A DNA stretch of 42,501 bases from Rheinheimera soli (lineage in GTDB: Bacteria; Pseudomonadota; Gammaproteobacteria; Enterobacterales; Alteromonadaceae), in contig NZ_JAJOYU010000036.1 in the NCBI RefSeq assembly GCF_021290985.1, positions 1 through 42,501 on the forward strand, given 5' to 3'. Below the pieces are notes generated by a model. The model was not told the DNA's origin and searched no databases. It saw only the letters and a program-made list of their open reading frames with translations. Made by a program: the position numbers and the translations under genes. Positions 23,077-31,000 of the stretch are shown piece by piece (position 1 is the first letter of the stretch; every line of letters begins with the position of its first letter).

Positions 23077-23105
23077 GCCCGGCCTTATCAGCCGGGCATT
23101 TTTTT
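23077..23105 (+). terminator. Intrinsic terminator of the candidate ncRNA
   Basis: A 7-bp all-G/C stem GCCCGGC/GCCGGGC with a 7-nt loop, then A and seven T. No protein gene ends nearby (cmoM ends 315 bp upstream), so it implies an independent transcript. Confidence 0.85.
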
Positions 23106-23476
23106 CTATTTTGCATCTGCCACCAGAGGTTATTTCAAACAAGTTGCCGCCCTTCAGTCCGGTTTAGTCTTGATAAAAATTGTCCGTTTAGCGTGTAAGG
23201 TATCCATCCGAATTCAAATAGGTCTTGCCACTGGAACCACTGTTTTTCAAACAAGAAAGGTCGGGGACCCGGAAAACCTTGCTTTGCCCGATGATCGATA
23301 TTCTCTGTGTTACGTATTATTCACTGAGTTTAAAAGCAATGTGGACAAGATAAACCTGTTTGTGAGGGGAAGGTTTTACTGATACCTTGGCAAGAGACAT
23401 AGGTCATTTTGTCGTTTTCATATGCTCTTCATCATTTTTTACGCCGATTTCGGCACAGGTAGCTGAGGAAATAACT

Positions 23477-23860
23477 ATGACGTTGGAAACAGTAAGATTT
23501 GGCGGCGACGATATCGAAAACTCGCTCGCTAAAATGGATGATAAAGCTCTTGATAAACTGGCATTTGGTGCCATTCAGCTCGATGGTACCGGCAAAATCA
23601 TTCATTACAACGCTGCAGAAGGAACGATCACAGGTCGTGATCCTAAAAGTGTGATTGGTAAAAACTTTTTCACTGATGTAGCCCCTTGTACCCAGAGTAA
23701 GGAATTTCAGGGGCGTTTTAAAGAGGGGGTTCAGAAAGGTGACCTGAATACTATGTTTGAATATGTGTTCGATTATCAAATGAAGCCGACTAAAGTGAAA
23801 GTACATATGAAAAAAGCGATGACAGGCGATAGTTTTTGGATTTTTGTGAAACGCTTGTAA
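23477..23860 (+). CDS. pyp: Photoactive yellow protein (PYP), PAS-fold blue-light receptor
   Basis: A 127-aa cytoplasmic photoreceptor whose p-coumaroyl thioester isomerises on blue light. The match to Halorhodospira halophila PYP is extensive and gap-free apart from two extra N-terminal residues. The chromophore cysteine is C71 (C69 in H. halophila) in VAPCT. The phenolate-binding pair is Y44 and E48 (Y42, E46), T52 is T50, R54 is R52, and M102 is M100. The PAS core [26 protein letters not shown] and the C-terminal [29 protein letters not shown] are intact. The ATG at 23477 has a GAGGA site 8 bp upstream; a longer frame from 23387 lacks support. No output domain is fused, so a separate partner is needed. 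pcl and tal follow, past an intervening terminator. Confidence 0.97.
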   Translation: MTLETVRFGGDDIENSLAKMDDKALDKLAFGAIQLDGTGKIIHYNAAEGTITGRDPKSVIGKNFFTDVAPCTQSKEFQGRFKEGVQKGDLNTMFEYVFDYQMKPTKVKVHMKKAMTGDSFWIFVKRL

Positions 23861-23883
23861 GCTTTAGTTTCGGTCCCTCACAG

Positions 23884-23906
23884 TGCTGGCCTTTGCCAGC
23901 ATTTTT
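23884..23906 (+). terminator. Intercistronic terminator between pyp and pcl
   Basis: A 7-bp stem TGCTGGC/GCCAGCA with a 4-nt loop and a TTTTT tract, 23 bp after the pyp stop and 37 bp before the pcl start. All three genes face the same way and there is little room for a separate pcl promoter. The likely effect is partial termination, giving more pyp mRNA than enzyme mRNA. Confidence 0.75.
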
Positions 23907-23942
23907 ATTCGAATTCACCCCCTGAAGGTTAAGGATGTTGAA

Positions 23943-25076
23943 ATGCCCCAGCAACTGACGGTGTCAGATTGCAAACTAGTGCTGCAATCATTATTGAGTG
24001 CTGAGTTAAGTGCGTATAGGGGGATAGCTATTCCTTGCTGGCAAGAGCCAACTGATGTTGACTCACTGGAGCTTTTACATCTGGCCAGTTGCGTCAACGA
24101 ATTTTTCTGTTTACACGAGACAGGCTCAGAAGATCGTTTATTAATGACAAAGAGCCTGGATGACTGGGCAGCCCTGGTTGCTAATGCGACATGCGAAACC
24201 TCAGGGCTTATGTTCAGAACCTCTGGAAGCACAGGCAACCCGACGTCGCATCATCATAAATGGGAGCATATAAAAGCCGAAGTGGATTCATTGTCTTTCG
24301 TTTTGCTTTCATCCAAGCCCATAAAGCGGGTGGTTAGTTGGTTACCATTACATCATTTGTATGGGTTTATGTTGGGAATGGCGTTCCCTGCTATGGCAAC
24401 TATTCCACAGTTGGCTGTGACTGATGCTGTGCTGCCAAAACTATCAAGTGGCGACTTACTAGTCACAGTGCCACCACGTTGGGAGTATTTAGCAAGGTCA
24501 CGCCGGGCATGGGAGCCTGCTATTTATGGAGTCAGCTCCACAGGTGAACTATCAGAGCACACAAGCTCAAGTTTGCTAAGCCAGGGATTATCAGGTCTGT
24601 TAGATATTTATGGCAGCACCGAAACTGGTGGTATAGCCGCACGTTGGCTGCCAAAAACCTCGTATCAATTATTAAAGCATTGGCAATCTGGCTGCGATGC
24701 TCAGCATATTCAACGTGAGAATGATGGGGCTGAGCTGCCGCTGCTGGACAATGCAGAGTGGTACAACGAACGTCACTTCGTACTCAAAGGGCGCCTTGAT
24801 GAGTTGATCTCCATAGGTGGCGTCAATGTCAGTGTCACCTATGTAGGGCAGAAGTTGCGTGCCTTGGAAAGTGTCGCTGATTGCACTGTTCGGGTAGCTA
24901 AACAAGGAGCTCAGCTTCGTTTAAAAGCCTTTGTGATCCCCAGAACCAGTGAAGATGAGACTGCAACAGAGATAAACAATGCTATTAAACTTTGGCCCGC
25001 GGCCGAGCGTCCTGTCCAAATCACTTATGGTACTGCTTTACCCACGAATGAGATGGGTAAGCTCACCGACTGGTAA
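23943..25076 (+). CDS. pcl: PYP-associated p-coumarate:CoA ligase (compact AMP-forming synthetase)
   Basis: A 377-aa ANL-superfamily adenylating enzyme, expected to activate p-coumarate to its CoA thioester as donor for PYP. Visible motifs are the phosphate-binding loop FRTSGSTGNP (91-100), where the usual PKG lysine position is replaced by TSHHH; SWLPLHHLYG (132-141); the A5 motif DIYGSTETGG (221-230); the hinge-type LKGRLDELISIGG (281-293); and the C-terminal catalytic lysine K373 in NEMGKL. It is much shorter than plant 4CL (about 540 aa), mostly by a reduced N-terminal domain. The ATG at 23943 has AAGGA upstream; the in-frame start at 23883 lies in the terminator. tal starts 20 bp after the stop. 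Specificity rests mainly on context. Confidence 0.88.
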   Translation: MPQQLTVSDCKLVLQSLLSAELSAYRGIAIPCWQEPTDVDSLELLHLASCVNEFFCLHETGSEDRLLMTKSLDDWAALVANATCETSGLMFRTSGSTGNPTSHHHKWEHIKAEVDSLSFVLLSSKPIKRVVSWLPLHHLYGFMLGMAFPAMATIPQLAVTDAVLPKLSSGDLLVTVPPRWEYLARSRRAWEPAIYGVSSTGELSEHTSSSLLSQGLSGLLDIYGSTETGGIAARWLPKTSYQLLKHWQSGCDAQHIQRENDGAELPLLDNAEWYNERHFVLKGRLDELISIGGVNVSVTYVGQKLRALESVADCTVRVAKQGAQLRLKAFVIPRTSEDETATEINNAIKLWPAAERPVQITYGTALPTNEMGKLTDW

Positions 25077-25096
25077 AATCCTGAAGGAAACTTTTT

Positions 25097-26668
25097 ATGC
25101 GCTCTGAGCAGCTAACGCTTGAAGATGTTGAAGCCATCGCGCTTGGACGCCAAACCTTGGCGGTGACCGAAAAACAAATGCATGCTGTAGAAAACGCGCA
25201 TAAATTCCTCTGCCGTGCTATTTCGGACAGAAAACGAATTTATGGTGTGACTACGGGTTATGGTCCTTTAGCGACCACAGAGGTAGACCCAAGACAATCA
25301 GCTCTTTTACAGCAAAATTTAGTTCACCATTTGTGCAGCGGTGTGGGGGAGCCTCTTACTCATCCTCAGGTTCGTGCCATGATGGTTGCTCGTTTAATAA
25401 GTTTATTGTCAGGGCACTCAGGTGCTAATCCTTTGCTGATTAAACGAATGCAAGAGTGGCTGAATGCAGATATGGTTCCTTTTATTCCATGTCGAGGTAC
25501 TGTGGGAGCAAGCGGAGATTTAACCCCGCTGGCACATTTGGCAAGAGCCATGAGTGGAGGGGGAAAAGTAAGCATAAAAGGTGGACTCTGGATAGAAAGT
25601 AGGGATGCACATCAGCAACTGGGTTGGCAGCCACTGGTGTTAAAAGGAAAGGATGCTATCTCCCTTGTGAATGGAACTTCAGCAACTGTGGGCATAGCAG
25701 CATTAAACGCAACAGCTGCAGAGCGGGCGTTAAAACTTAGTACTTTACTGGTTCTGTTATACGCAGAGTTACTCAATGGGCACAGAGAAGCATTTCACCC
25801 TGCTATTGGACAGTTACGGCCTCATCCAGGTCAACAAAAGCTACACAGTTGGTTATGGAGTTTGTCAGCCAGCAGTGATGCTTTAGTCCCATGGTGTGCA
25901 GAGTCCAGGAACCTTAATCTGATGGGAGAAGATATCCAGCAAAACCAACCGCTGTTGCAAGATGCGTATACCTTACGTTGCGCTCCACAGGCACTGGGGG
26001 CTGCTCTTGATGTGATTAGCCAGCATGCGACAACAGTAAAGATTGAACTGAGTGCTGTGACTGACAATCCGCTGCTGTTTGCTGAAGATGAGCTTATTTT
26101 GCATGGGGGCAATTTTTTTGGTCAGCATTTAGCTTTTGCCAGCGATCATTTAAACAATGCACTGATCCAAATGGCGCTATACAGCGAACGCCGTATAGCA
26201 AGGATCACTGATCCTTTAAGAAATAAAGGGCTTCCGGCGTTTATGCAGCCTCTTGATACAGGGTTGCATAGTGGTTTTATGGGAGCGCAAGTCTGTGCTA
26301 CGTCACTGGTCGCTGAGCTACGCAGTCAAGCGATGCCAGCCTCAATTCAATCCATCCCAACCAACGCTGATAATCAGGATATAGTGCCCCTTGGTACTAT
26401 TGCCGCCAGAAGAGCAAGTACCAGTTTGACTCAGCTTTATCAAATATTGGCCATTGAAGCCCTGGTGTTGGTGCAAGGGGCTGAGCTAAAAAATACCCAT
26501 TCGTTTAGCCATTCGTTTAGCCATTCGTCACAAGTAGTGTGTGCATGGTTAAGGCAGTATGCATTGCCACTCAAAGAGGACCGCGCTTTGTCAGAGGATA
26601 TAACCAGAGTCGCAGAGGCCCTTATTGATCCAGACAAGGTGAAGTCGTTGATTGAGCTTTTAGCCTGA
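25097..26668 (+). CDS. tal: Tyrosine ammonia-lyase (MIO enzyme)
   Basis: A 523-aa aromatic amino-acid lyase that deaminates tyrosine to p-coumarate, the PYP chromophore precursor. The Ala-Ser-Gly triad that cyclises to the MIO cofactor is A138-S139-G140 in GTVGASGDLTPLAH. The substrate-ring selector is H78-L79 (NLVHHLCSG), the same His-Leu as Rhodobacter TAL (His89-Leu90) and unlike the Ser-His of histidine lyase or Phe-Leu of phenylalanine lyase. Y55 in TTGYG, NGTSA, RCAPQ, TDNPL and HGGNFFGQH blocks are intact. Near residues 468-478 a 12-bp tandem duplication encodes an HSFS repeat. The ribosome site is GAAGGAAA. It is the last gene of pyp-pcl-tal. Confidence 0.93.
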   Translation: MRSEQLTLEDVEAIALGRQTLAVTEKQMHAVENAHKFLCRAISDRKRIYGVTTGYGPLATTEVDPRQSALLQQNLVHHLCSGVGEPLTHPQVRAMMVARLISLLSGHSGANPLLIKRMQEWLNADMVPFIPCRGTVGASGDLTPLAHLARAMSGGGKVSIKGGLWIESRDAHQQLGWQPLVLKGKDAISLVNGTSATVGIAALNATAAERALKLSTLLVLLYAELLNGHREAFHPAIGQLRPHPGQQKLHSWLWSLSASSDALVPWCAESRNLNLMGEDIQQNQPLLQDAYTLRCAPQALGAALDVISQHATTVKIELSAVTDNPLLFAEDELILHGGNFFGQHLAFASDHLNNALIQMALYSERRIARITDPLRNKGLPAFMQPLDTGLHSGFMGAQVCATSLVAELRSQAMPASIQSIPTNADNQDIVPLGTIAARRASTSLTQLYQILAIEALVLVQGAELKNTHSFSHSFSHSSQVVCAWLRQYALPLKEDRALSEDITRVAEALIDPDKVKSLIELLA

Positions 26669-27128
26669 GTTTACCCAACTTTGAAACTCTATGTCTGAAG
26701 CTCTGCCCTGGAGTTACATCTGTTTTATAAAGTTCTGAATTTAAAAGTAAAAAATGGTTTGATACATAAGCTTGATACCGCTAAGAAAACAAACACAGGG
26801 TGAAAAATTAAAAACCAACATCCTGCCATGAACTGTGTTATGGTGGCTCCAGTCTGCCATTTCTAAGCCCGACTCCCACCCGGGGCTTCCTCCATAGACA
26901 TTGACTGATTTCAGTAAGTTAAAAAACCTGAAATGTTTTTAACTCATTCCCTCTCCAATTCAACCTTTAGACGTTGTGACGTACAGGCTCAGGATCCTTA
27001 GCTGCTATTTTTTTGCGCGGCAAGTTTCTTATGTGTGTTACCGCACAGAACTCATATGAATTACACCAGCATGATCTGGCCGTTTTTGCCTTGTTACGCA
27101 TATTATTCCATTTTATTTGAGGGCTTTA
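26669..27128 (+). promoter_or_regulatory. 460-bp intergenic region between tal and the Crp-like gene
   Basis: AT-rich and without a supportable gene. It contains the inverted repeat AAGCCC/GGGCTT (26865-26870/26883-26888) and a perfect 9-bp inverted repeat AGTTAAAAA/TTTTTAACT (26917-26925/26936-26944) with a 10-bp spacer, which looks like an operator. An imperfect palindrome GCTCAGGATCCTTAGC (about 26987-27004) is followed by a T-run (about 27008-27014) and could end the tal transcript. No clear sigma70 promoter for the regulator was found. The ribosome site GAGGG (27119-27123) marks its end. Confidence 0.4.
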
Positions 27129-27911
27129 ATGTCTACAAAAACCACACCGCAGCCGCAGCAAAATCATTTGCTGGCGGCACTGTCGCCTGAAGTTCAGGCT
27201 CGTTTATTTCCACACCTTGAGTTGGTGTCTTTGCAGCTGAATTCAGTGATGTATGAGTCTGGTCGCCCTATGCGTCATGTCTATTTTCCAACAGACGCTA
27301 TTGTCTCATTGCAGTACATTATGGAAAACGGGGCTGCGACCGCCATTCTGGTGGTAGGAAACGAAGGCTTGTTAGGTATTTCGTTGTTTATGGGCGGGGC
27401 GAGTACGCCAAACCGTTCACTGGTGCAAAGTGCTGGTCATGCGTATCGTCTGCCACGGCCTCAGGTCAAGGATGAATTTAACCGGCACGGTCAGTTATTG
27501 CAGTTGATGTTGCGTTATACCCAAGCCTTGATCACTCAGGTGGCTCAGACTGCGGTGTGCAACAGGCACCATTCTATTGATCAGCAGCTGTGTCGCTGGC
27601 TGCTGCTTTCGATGGATCGTTTAACCCACAATAACTTATCTATGACACAGGAGTTTATGGCCAATATGCTGGGTGTTCGCAGAGAGGGGGTGACTCACGC
27701 TGCAATAAAGTTGCAACAACAGGGAGCTATAAGTTATTCGCGTGGCCATATTCAGGTGTTGGAGAGAGATAAACTCGAAGCGCTGAGTTGTGAGTGTTAC
27801 GAAGTCGTCAAAAAAGAAACAGAACTCTTGTTGCCTTATTTGCCGCAGCGGCAGGTCATCACCAATGTAGCTGCTATTCCAGTGGTGGTTTTGCCAACAA
27901 CAAAAGCCTGA
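27129..27911 (+). CDS. Crp/Fnr-family transcriptional regulator
   Basis: A 260-aa regulator with an N-terminal cyclic-nucleotide-binding-like beta barrel (about 20-140; YFPTDAIVSLQYIMENGAATAILVVGNEGLLG) and a C-terminal winged helix (about 150-225). The recognition-helix region is MTQEFMANMLGVRREGVTHAAIKLQQQG. It lacks the arginine/serine pattern of the cAMP phosphate cassette and the Fnr cysteine cluster, so the effector is unknown and it need not bind a nucleotide. The ATG at 27129 has GAGGG at good spacing; the in-frame start at 27117 was rejected. It is downstream of tal on the same strand but 460 bp away, so control of the PYP genes is only a possibility. Confidence 0.88.
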   Translation: MSTKTTPQPQQNHLLAALSPEVQARLFPHLELVSLQLNSVMYESGRPMRHVYFPTDAIVSLQYIMENGAATAILVVGNEGLLGISLFMGGASTPNRSLVQSAGHAYRLPRPQVKDEFNRHGQLLQLMLRYTQALITQVAQTAVCNRHHSIDQQLCRWLLLSMDRLTHNNLSMTQEFMANMLGVRREGVTHAAIKLQQQGAISYSRGHIQVLERDKLEALSCECYEVVKKETELLLPYLPQRQVITNVAAIPVVVLPTTKA

Positions 27912-27967
27912 AGCATAAAGCAGTGGCAGAACACTGCTCCATTAAAACAAAGCCGTTATAAGAAAGC

Positions 27968-27995
27968 GGCCCCTCTGAATTGTTTCAGAAGGGCC
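27968..27995. terminator. Hairpin between convergent crp-like gene and tamB
   Basis: A GGCCC-CTCTGAA-TTG-TTTCAGAAGGGCC stem with one internal mismatch, placed between the two converging genes. The U-tract is poor on both strands (CTTTCTT on the minus strand), so termination efficiency is uncertain. Confidence 0.5.
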
Positions 27996-28025
27996 GGAAA
28001 CTATCCCGGACTCTGCTTAAAAATC

Positions 28026-31000
28026 CTAATCAAACTCAAACTTGTAAAGCACATCTACGGCACTGTCTATGCCTTGTACTGCTTCCAGGTAGAAGTTTTT
28101 CATCAGCTCGTAACGTAAGGTAAATTCGCCCAAAGAGTTAAAAATACCTACACCGTATTTCAGTTGTAGTTTGGGGGATAAATAACCGCTGACTGTCACT
28201 TGTGAGTCGTCCCCCGTGCCTGCAGTATCAAGAGTAAATTGTTCAAAACCTAATGCCTGACCTAACTGGCTGACCATGCCGTTGCTGTTGGCAATGCCAA
28301 GGCCAATTAAACCGCTGGTCAGTGGGTTACTTTTGCTGTCACCGCTGCCTGACAGATCCCGTCCCATCAACAAGTAAGACAAAGCGTTGGCCTGAGGTTT
28401 GGATGGTTCGGAAAAAATCACCACTGAGGCTTGATCGGCAGGGCCGTTGACTCTGATCCCGGCTATCACGTCATCTTCAGTAGAAGAGGGGTTACGAATG
28501 GCTTCGATATTTAAAAACGGTTGATCAACAGGGCCGTTAAAGATCAGTTTGCCTTTGCGGATCAGCAAATCCTGACCGTAAGAACGGAAAGTACCGTCCA
28601 GAATATTCACTTCGCCACGTAAGCGTTGTTGTTGCTCATTCTGACTAAACAGCAACTGGCCTTTTAACCGGCTTTTTAACCCAAAAGCCTGCAACCTTAC
28701 TTCATCGCCTAAAATCAAACGCATTTCAGTGACTAATTTAACTGAACTGGTGACAGCTCCGCGGCGCACTTCCAGTTCTTTATTCAGCAAAATTTCGTCA
28801 TCTGAGATTTGCACAGCGTTTTGTGGTAAATCATCTATGGCCAGTTCAGCACGCGGAATTTGCACTGTGCCTTGCACTGCCACCACCTGATTTTGCGCCA
28901 GTACTGTAATTTCAGGATTGATATACACCACGCCTTGCGACAAGTTCAGTGGTAATTCCTGACCACTTAAAGCCAGTCTGGCCTGATAATTTTTTAAATC
29001 AAACCAGTCGGCATAACCTGATAATTGGGCTTTGCCTTCGCCGCTTTGAATATCGGCGGTTAATATGGCTTTTTGCTGTAAAAAATCCAGTTGCATACTG
29101 CCTTGTTCAATATCCAGTGGCGCATTGGCGCCGTGCAGTTTGACCTCAGTGACAGCGAGCTGACCGGATAACAAAGGTCTGTTCAGCGTACCGCTGGCAC
29201 GAACCTGACCGTTTAAGGTGGCGACAAATTCGCTTTGTTCAGGCAATAAAGTACGTAAAAAGCTTAAATCCAGCCGACTCAGGGTGAGCTCTGCTTCAAG
29301 TTTTTTATCCTCTGCGCTTAAATCCGGCAATGAAGCAGAGCCTTTCAGAGAGCGGTCTTCACTAAACTGCATTTGCCAGTCGCTGGACAGCTTTTTTGGA
29401 GTCAACTGCACTGTTGCATTCCAGCTTTGCCATGGCAGTTGCAACGGATTCACATCCGTTTGTCGCCAGCGGCCTGCTGTGCCTGTGAGCTTCACTGATG
29501 CATTTAAGCCTTGTTTTTTACCCCAGTTCAGTTGCAGATCTGCGGCCGCTTCACCTGTCAGTTGTTGGGATTCACCAATAAAAGGCTCTAACAGCGCCAA
29601 TTGAAACTGTTGCAGCTTCACAGATAAGTCGCCCTGACTGCTGCTGATGGTGCTGGGTTTTTCCAGACACAGCTGACCAGGTTCAGAAGTCCAGCAATGC
29701 GCTGGTAAAGCCAGTTGTTGTTTGGGCCAATCCAGTGCTATCGGCAGAGTGTCGGCTAAAGCCCAGTGACCTACAGGGGTTTGCAGCTGAGCTTGCTGTA
29801 CACTGATCTGCCATTGCTGTTTAGGTTTAGCTGTGGCAGTTGCCTGCAGCTGGGCTTTGTAGTCAACAGCATCCAGTTGCAGTACCAGATCGCTGTTGTT
29901 TTTATTGCCTGTCATTAAAAGTTGGGCAGAATTTAGCTTTTGACCAGACAGCATGCCTTTACCCAGCGTCAGTTCGAGTTGATGATCCAGATTATTGCTG
30001 TTGATTTGTGCATTCAGGCTCATGTTCTGCAAACGCAGTAGTTTTTTATAGCGCAGCTTTTGTGCCTGTAATTTGATATCTACAGCAGGGTAGTGTTGTG
30101 GCCCTGTGACTTTTGCTTCAGCGCTCAGGCTGCCCTGAGCGCCAGCAACAGAACTGGCCAGATCTGGTGCTGTGACCAAGAGCTGCATCTGCCATTGATC
30201 TGTGACTTCACCTTCGGCTTTGATGCTGTTGTTACCATGTTGCAGTATCAGGGTTTTGCTGCTTAATTTTTCTACATTTAAGGCTTTGCCTTTGGCACTC
30301 AGTTGGCCAGACAAAGACAATGGCTGCTGACGCACCTGGCCCTGAATAGCTAAAGCGGGTAATTCCAGTTGCCATTGCTGCTGGTGGTAACTGGCTTTGA
30401 CTTGAAGATCACCACTTAAGTGGCCTGGGTACTCTTTTAGCAAGGGGTCCAGTTGCAGTTTGTCCAGCGCCAGAGTGGCATCCACTGCTAACTCTTTGGT
30501 TAAATCCAGAGTTCCTGCACTGCGGACAGAGCCCAAAGAGGAAGTAAGGGTTAAGGTTGACCAACTGAATAGCGGCGCCTGCCATAAGGCTGTCAGTTGC
30601 AGCTGGCTGTCGGGTAGTTGCGGTAATTGCTGCTGGCTTTTTACTGAAAGCTTCAGATCCGCCAATGAGCCTTGTGCATCCACTGTCACAGCCTGTAGTT
30701 TGTATAAGGCTTCACCTTGCAGTGGCCATTGTAAACTGCTGGCGTTCAGTTGCAGTGACAGCGGTAATCCTGCGGTCAGCGGGGCAATCTCTATCTGTGC
30801 TGTGGCTTGCTGAGTGCCTGTTAACTCCAGCTTGAGTTGTAAGTCCTCAAGTGAACCTGCAATGCTGCTGTTAAGCACCAGTGAGCCACTGTCTGCTTTA
30901 ATAAAACCCTGCACTGCAAAAGGAGTGGAGTTGGTCAGGCTAAGTTGTGCTTCGGCATTGAGCTGATGGCCTTGTAAATCAGGCAGGCTGGTTTCCAGTC

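Larger units (their letters stand above)
22892..23105 (+). ncRNA. Candidate structured small RNA (about 214 nt), unknown family
   Basis: Between a sigma70 promoter and a strong terminator lie ordered inverted repeats. A stem AATCAAG (22926-22932)/CTTGATT (22963-22969) encloses CTGCC/GGCAG (22948-22952/22958-22962). Next come a 10-bp stem TGACAACAAC/GTTGTTGTCA (23010-23019/23029-23038), a 7-bp stem GTCTTTG/CAAAGAC (23048-23054/23061-23067) and the terminator stem. TGTTGT (22997-23002) can pair instead with ACAACA (23012-23017), suggesting alternative folds. The only forward frame is 17 codons (ATG at 22922) with no ribosome site. I do not recognise the RNA; a Fur-controlled RyhB-like function is possible but its sequence is not RyhB's. 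Confidence 0.55.
22763..23476 (+). promoter_or_regulatory. 714-bp gene-free region upstream of pyp
   Basis: No convincing protein gene. The first 95 bp hold the end of the cmoM transcript, with a weak ACGATC/GATCGT hairpin at its start. Bases 22858-23105 carry a promoter, Fur-like box and structured RNA with terminator, listed separately. Bases 23106-23476 form the pyp leader. There an 11-bp direct repeat TTTCAAACAAG occurs at 23133-23143 and 23245-23255. Possible -10 elements such as TATTAT (about 23318-23323) lack a good -35. A strong GAGGA ribosome site (23465-23469) precedes pyp. A 70-codon frame at 23170-23382 has a TTG start and no ribosome site and is not called. Confidence 0.5.

Noticed and set aside
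22909-23142. 77-codon minus-strand reading frame opposite the ncRNA candidate
   Set aside because: No ribosome site, non-ATG start, and it is the complement of several perfect hairpins; low-complexity hydrophilic product with no recognisable family.
23200-23300. Possible riboswitch (GCCACTG box, GGTCGGGGACC) ahead of pyp
   Set aside because: A single cobalamin-like heptamer and a short GC hairpin do not assemble into any known riboswitch core (c-di-GMP, cobalamin, TPP).
23170-23382. 70-codon plus-strand frame just upstream of pyp
   Set aside because: TTG start without a ribosome site and a product unlike any family I know; better explained as leader sequence.
26499-26530. CRISPR-like or satellite repeat
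   Set aside because: Only a 12-bp in-frame duplication inside tal; no spacers and no cas genes in the window.
25097-26668. Histidine ammonia-lyase (hutH) or phenylalanine ammonia-lyase
   Set aside because: The selector residues are His78-Leu79 as in TAL, not Ser-His (HAL) or Phe-Leu (PAL), and the gene sits with pyp and pcl rather than hut genes.
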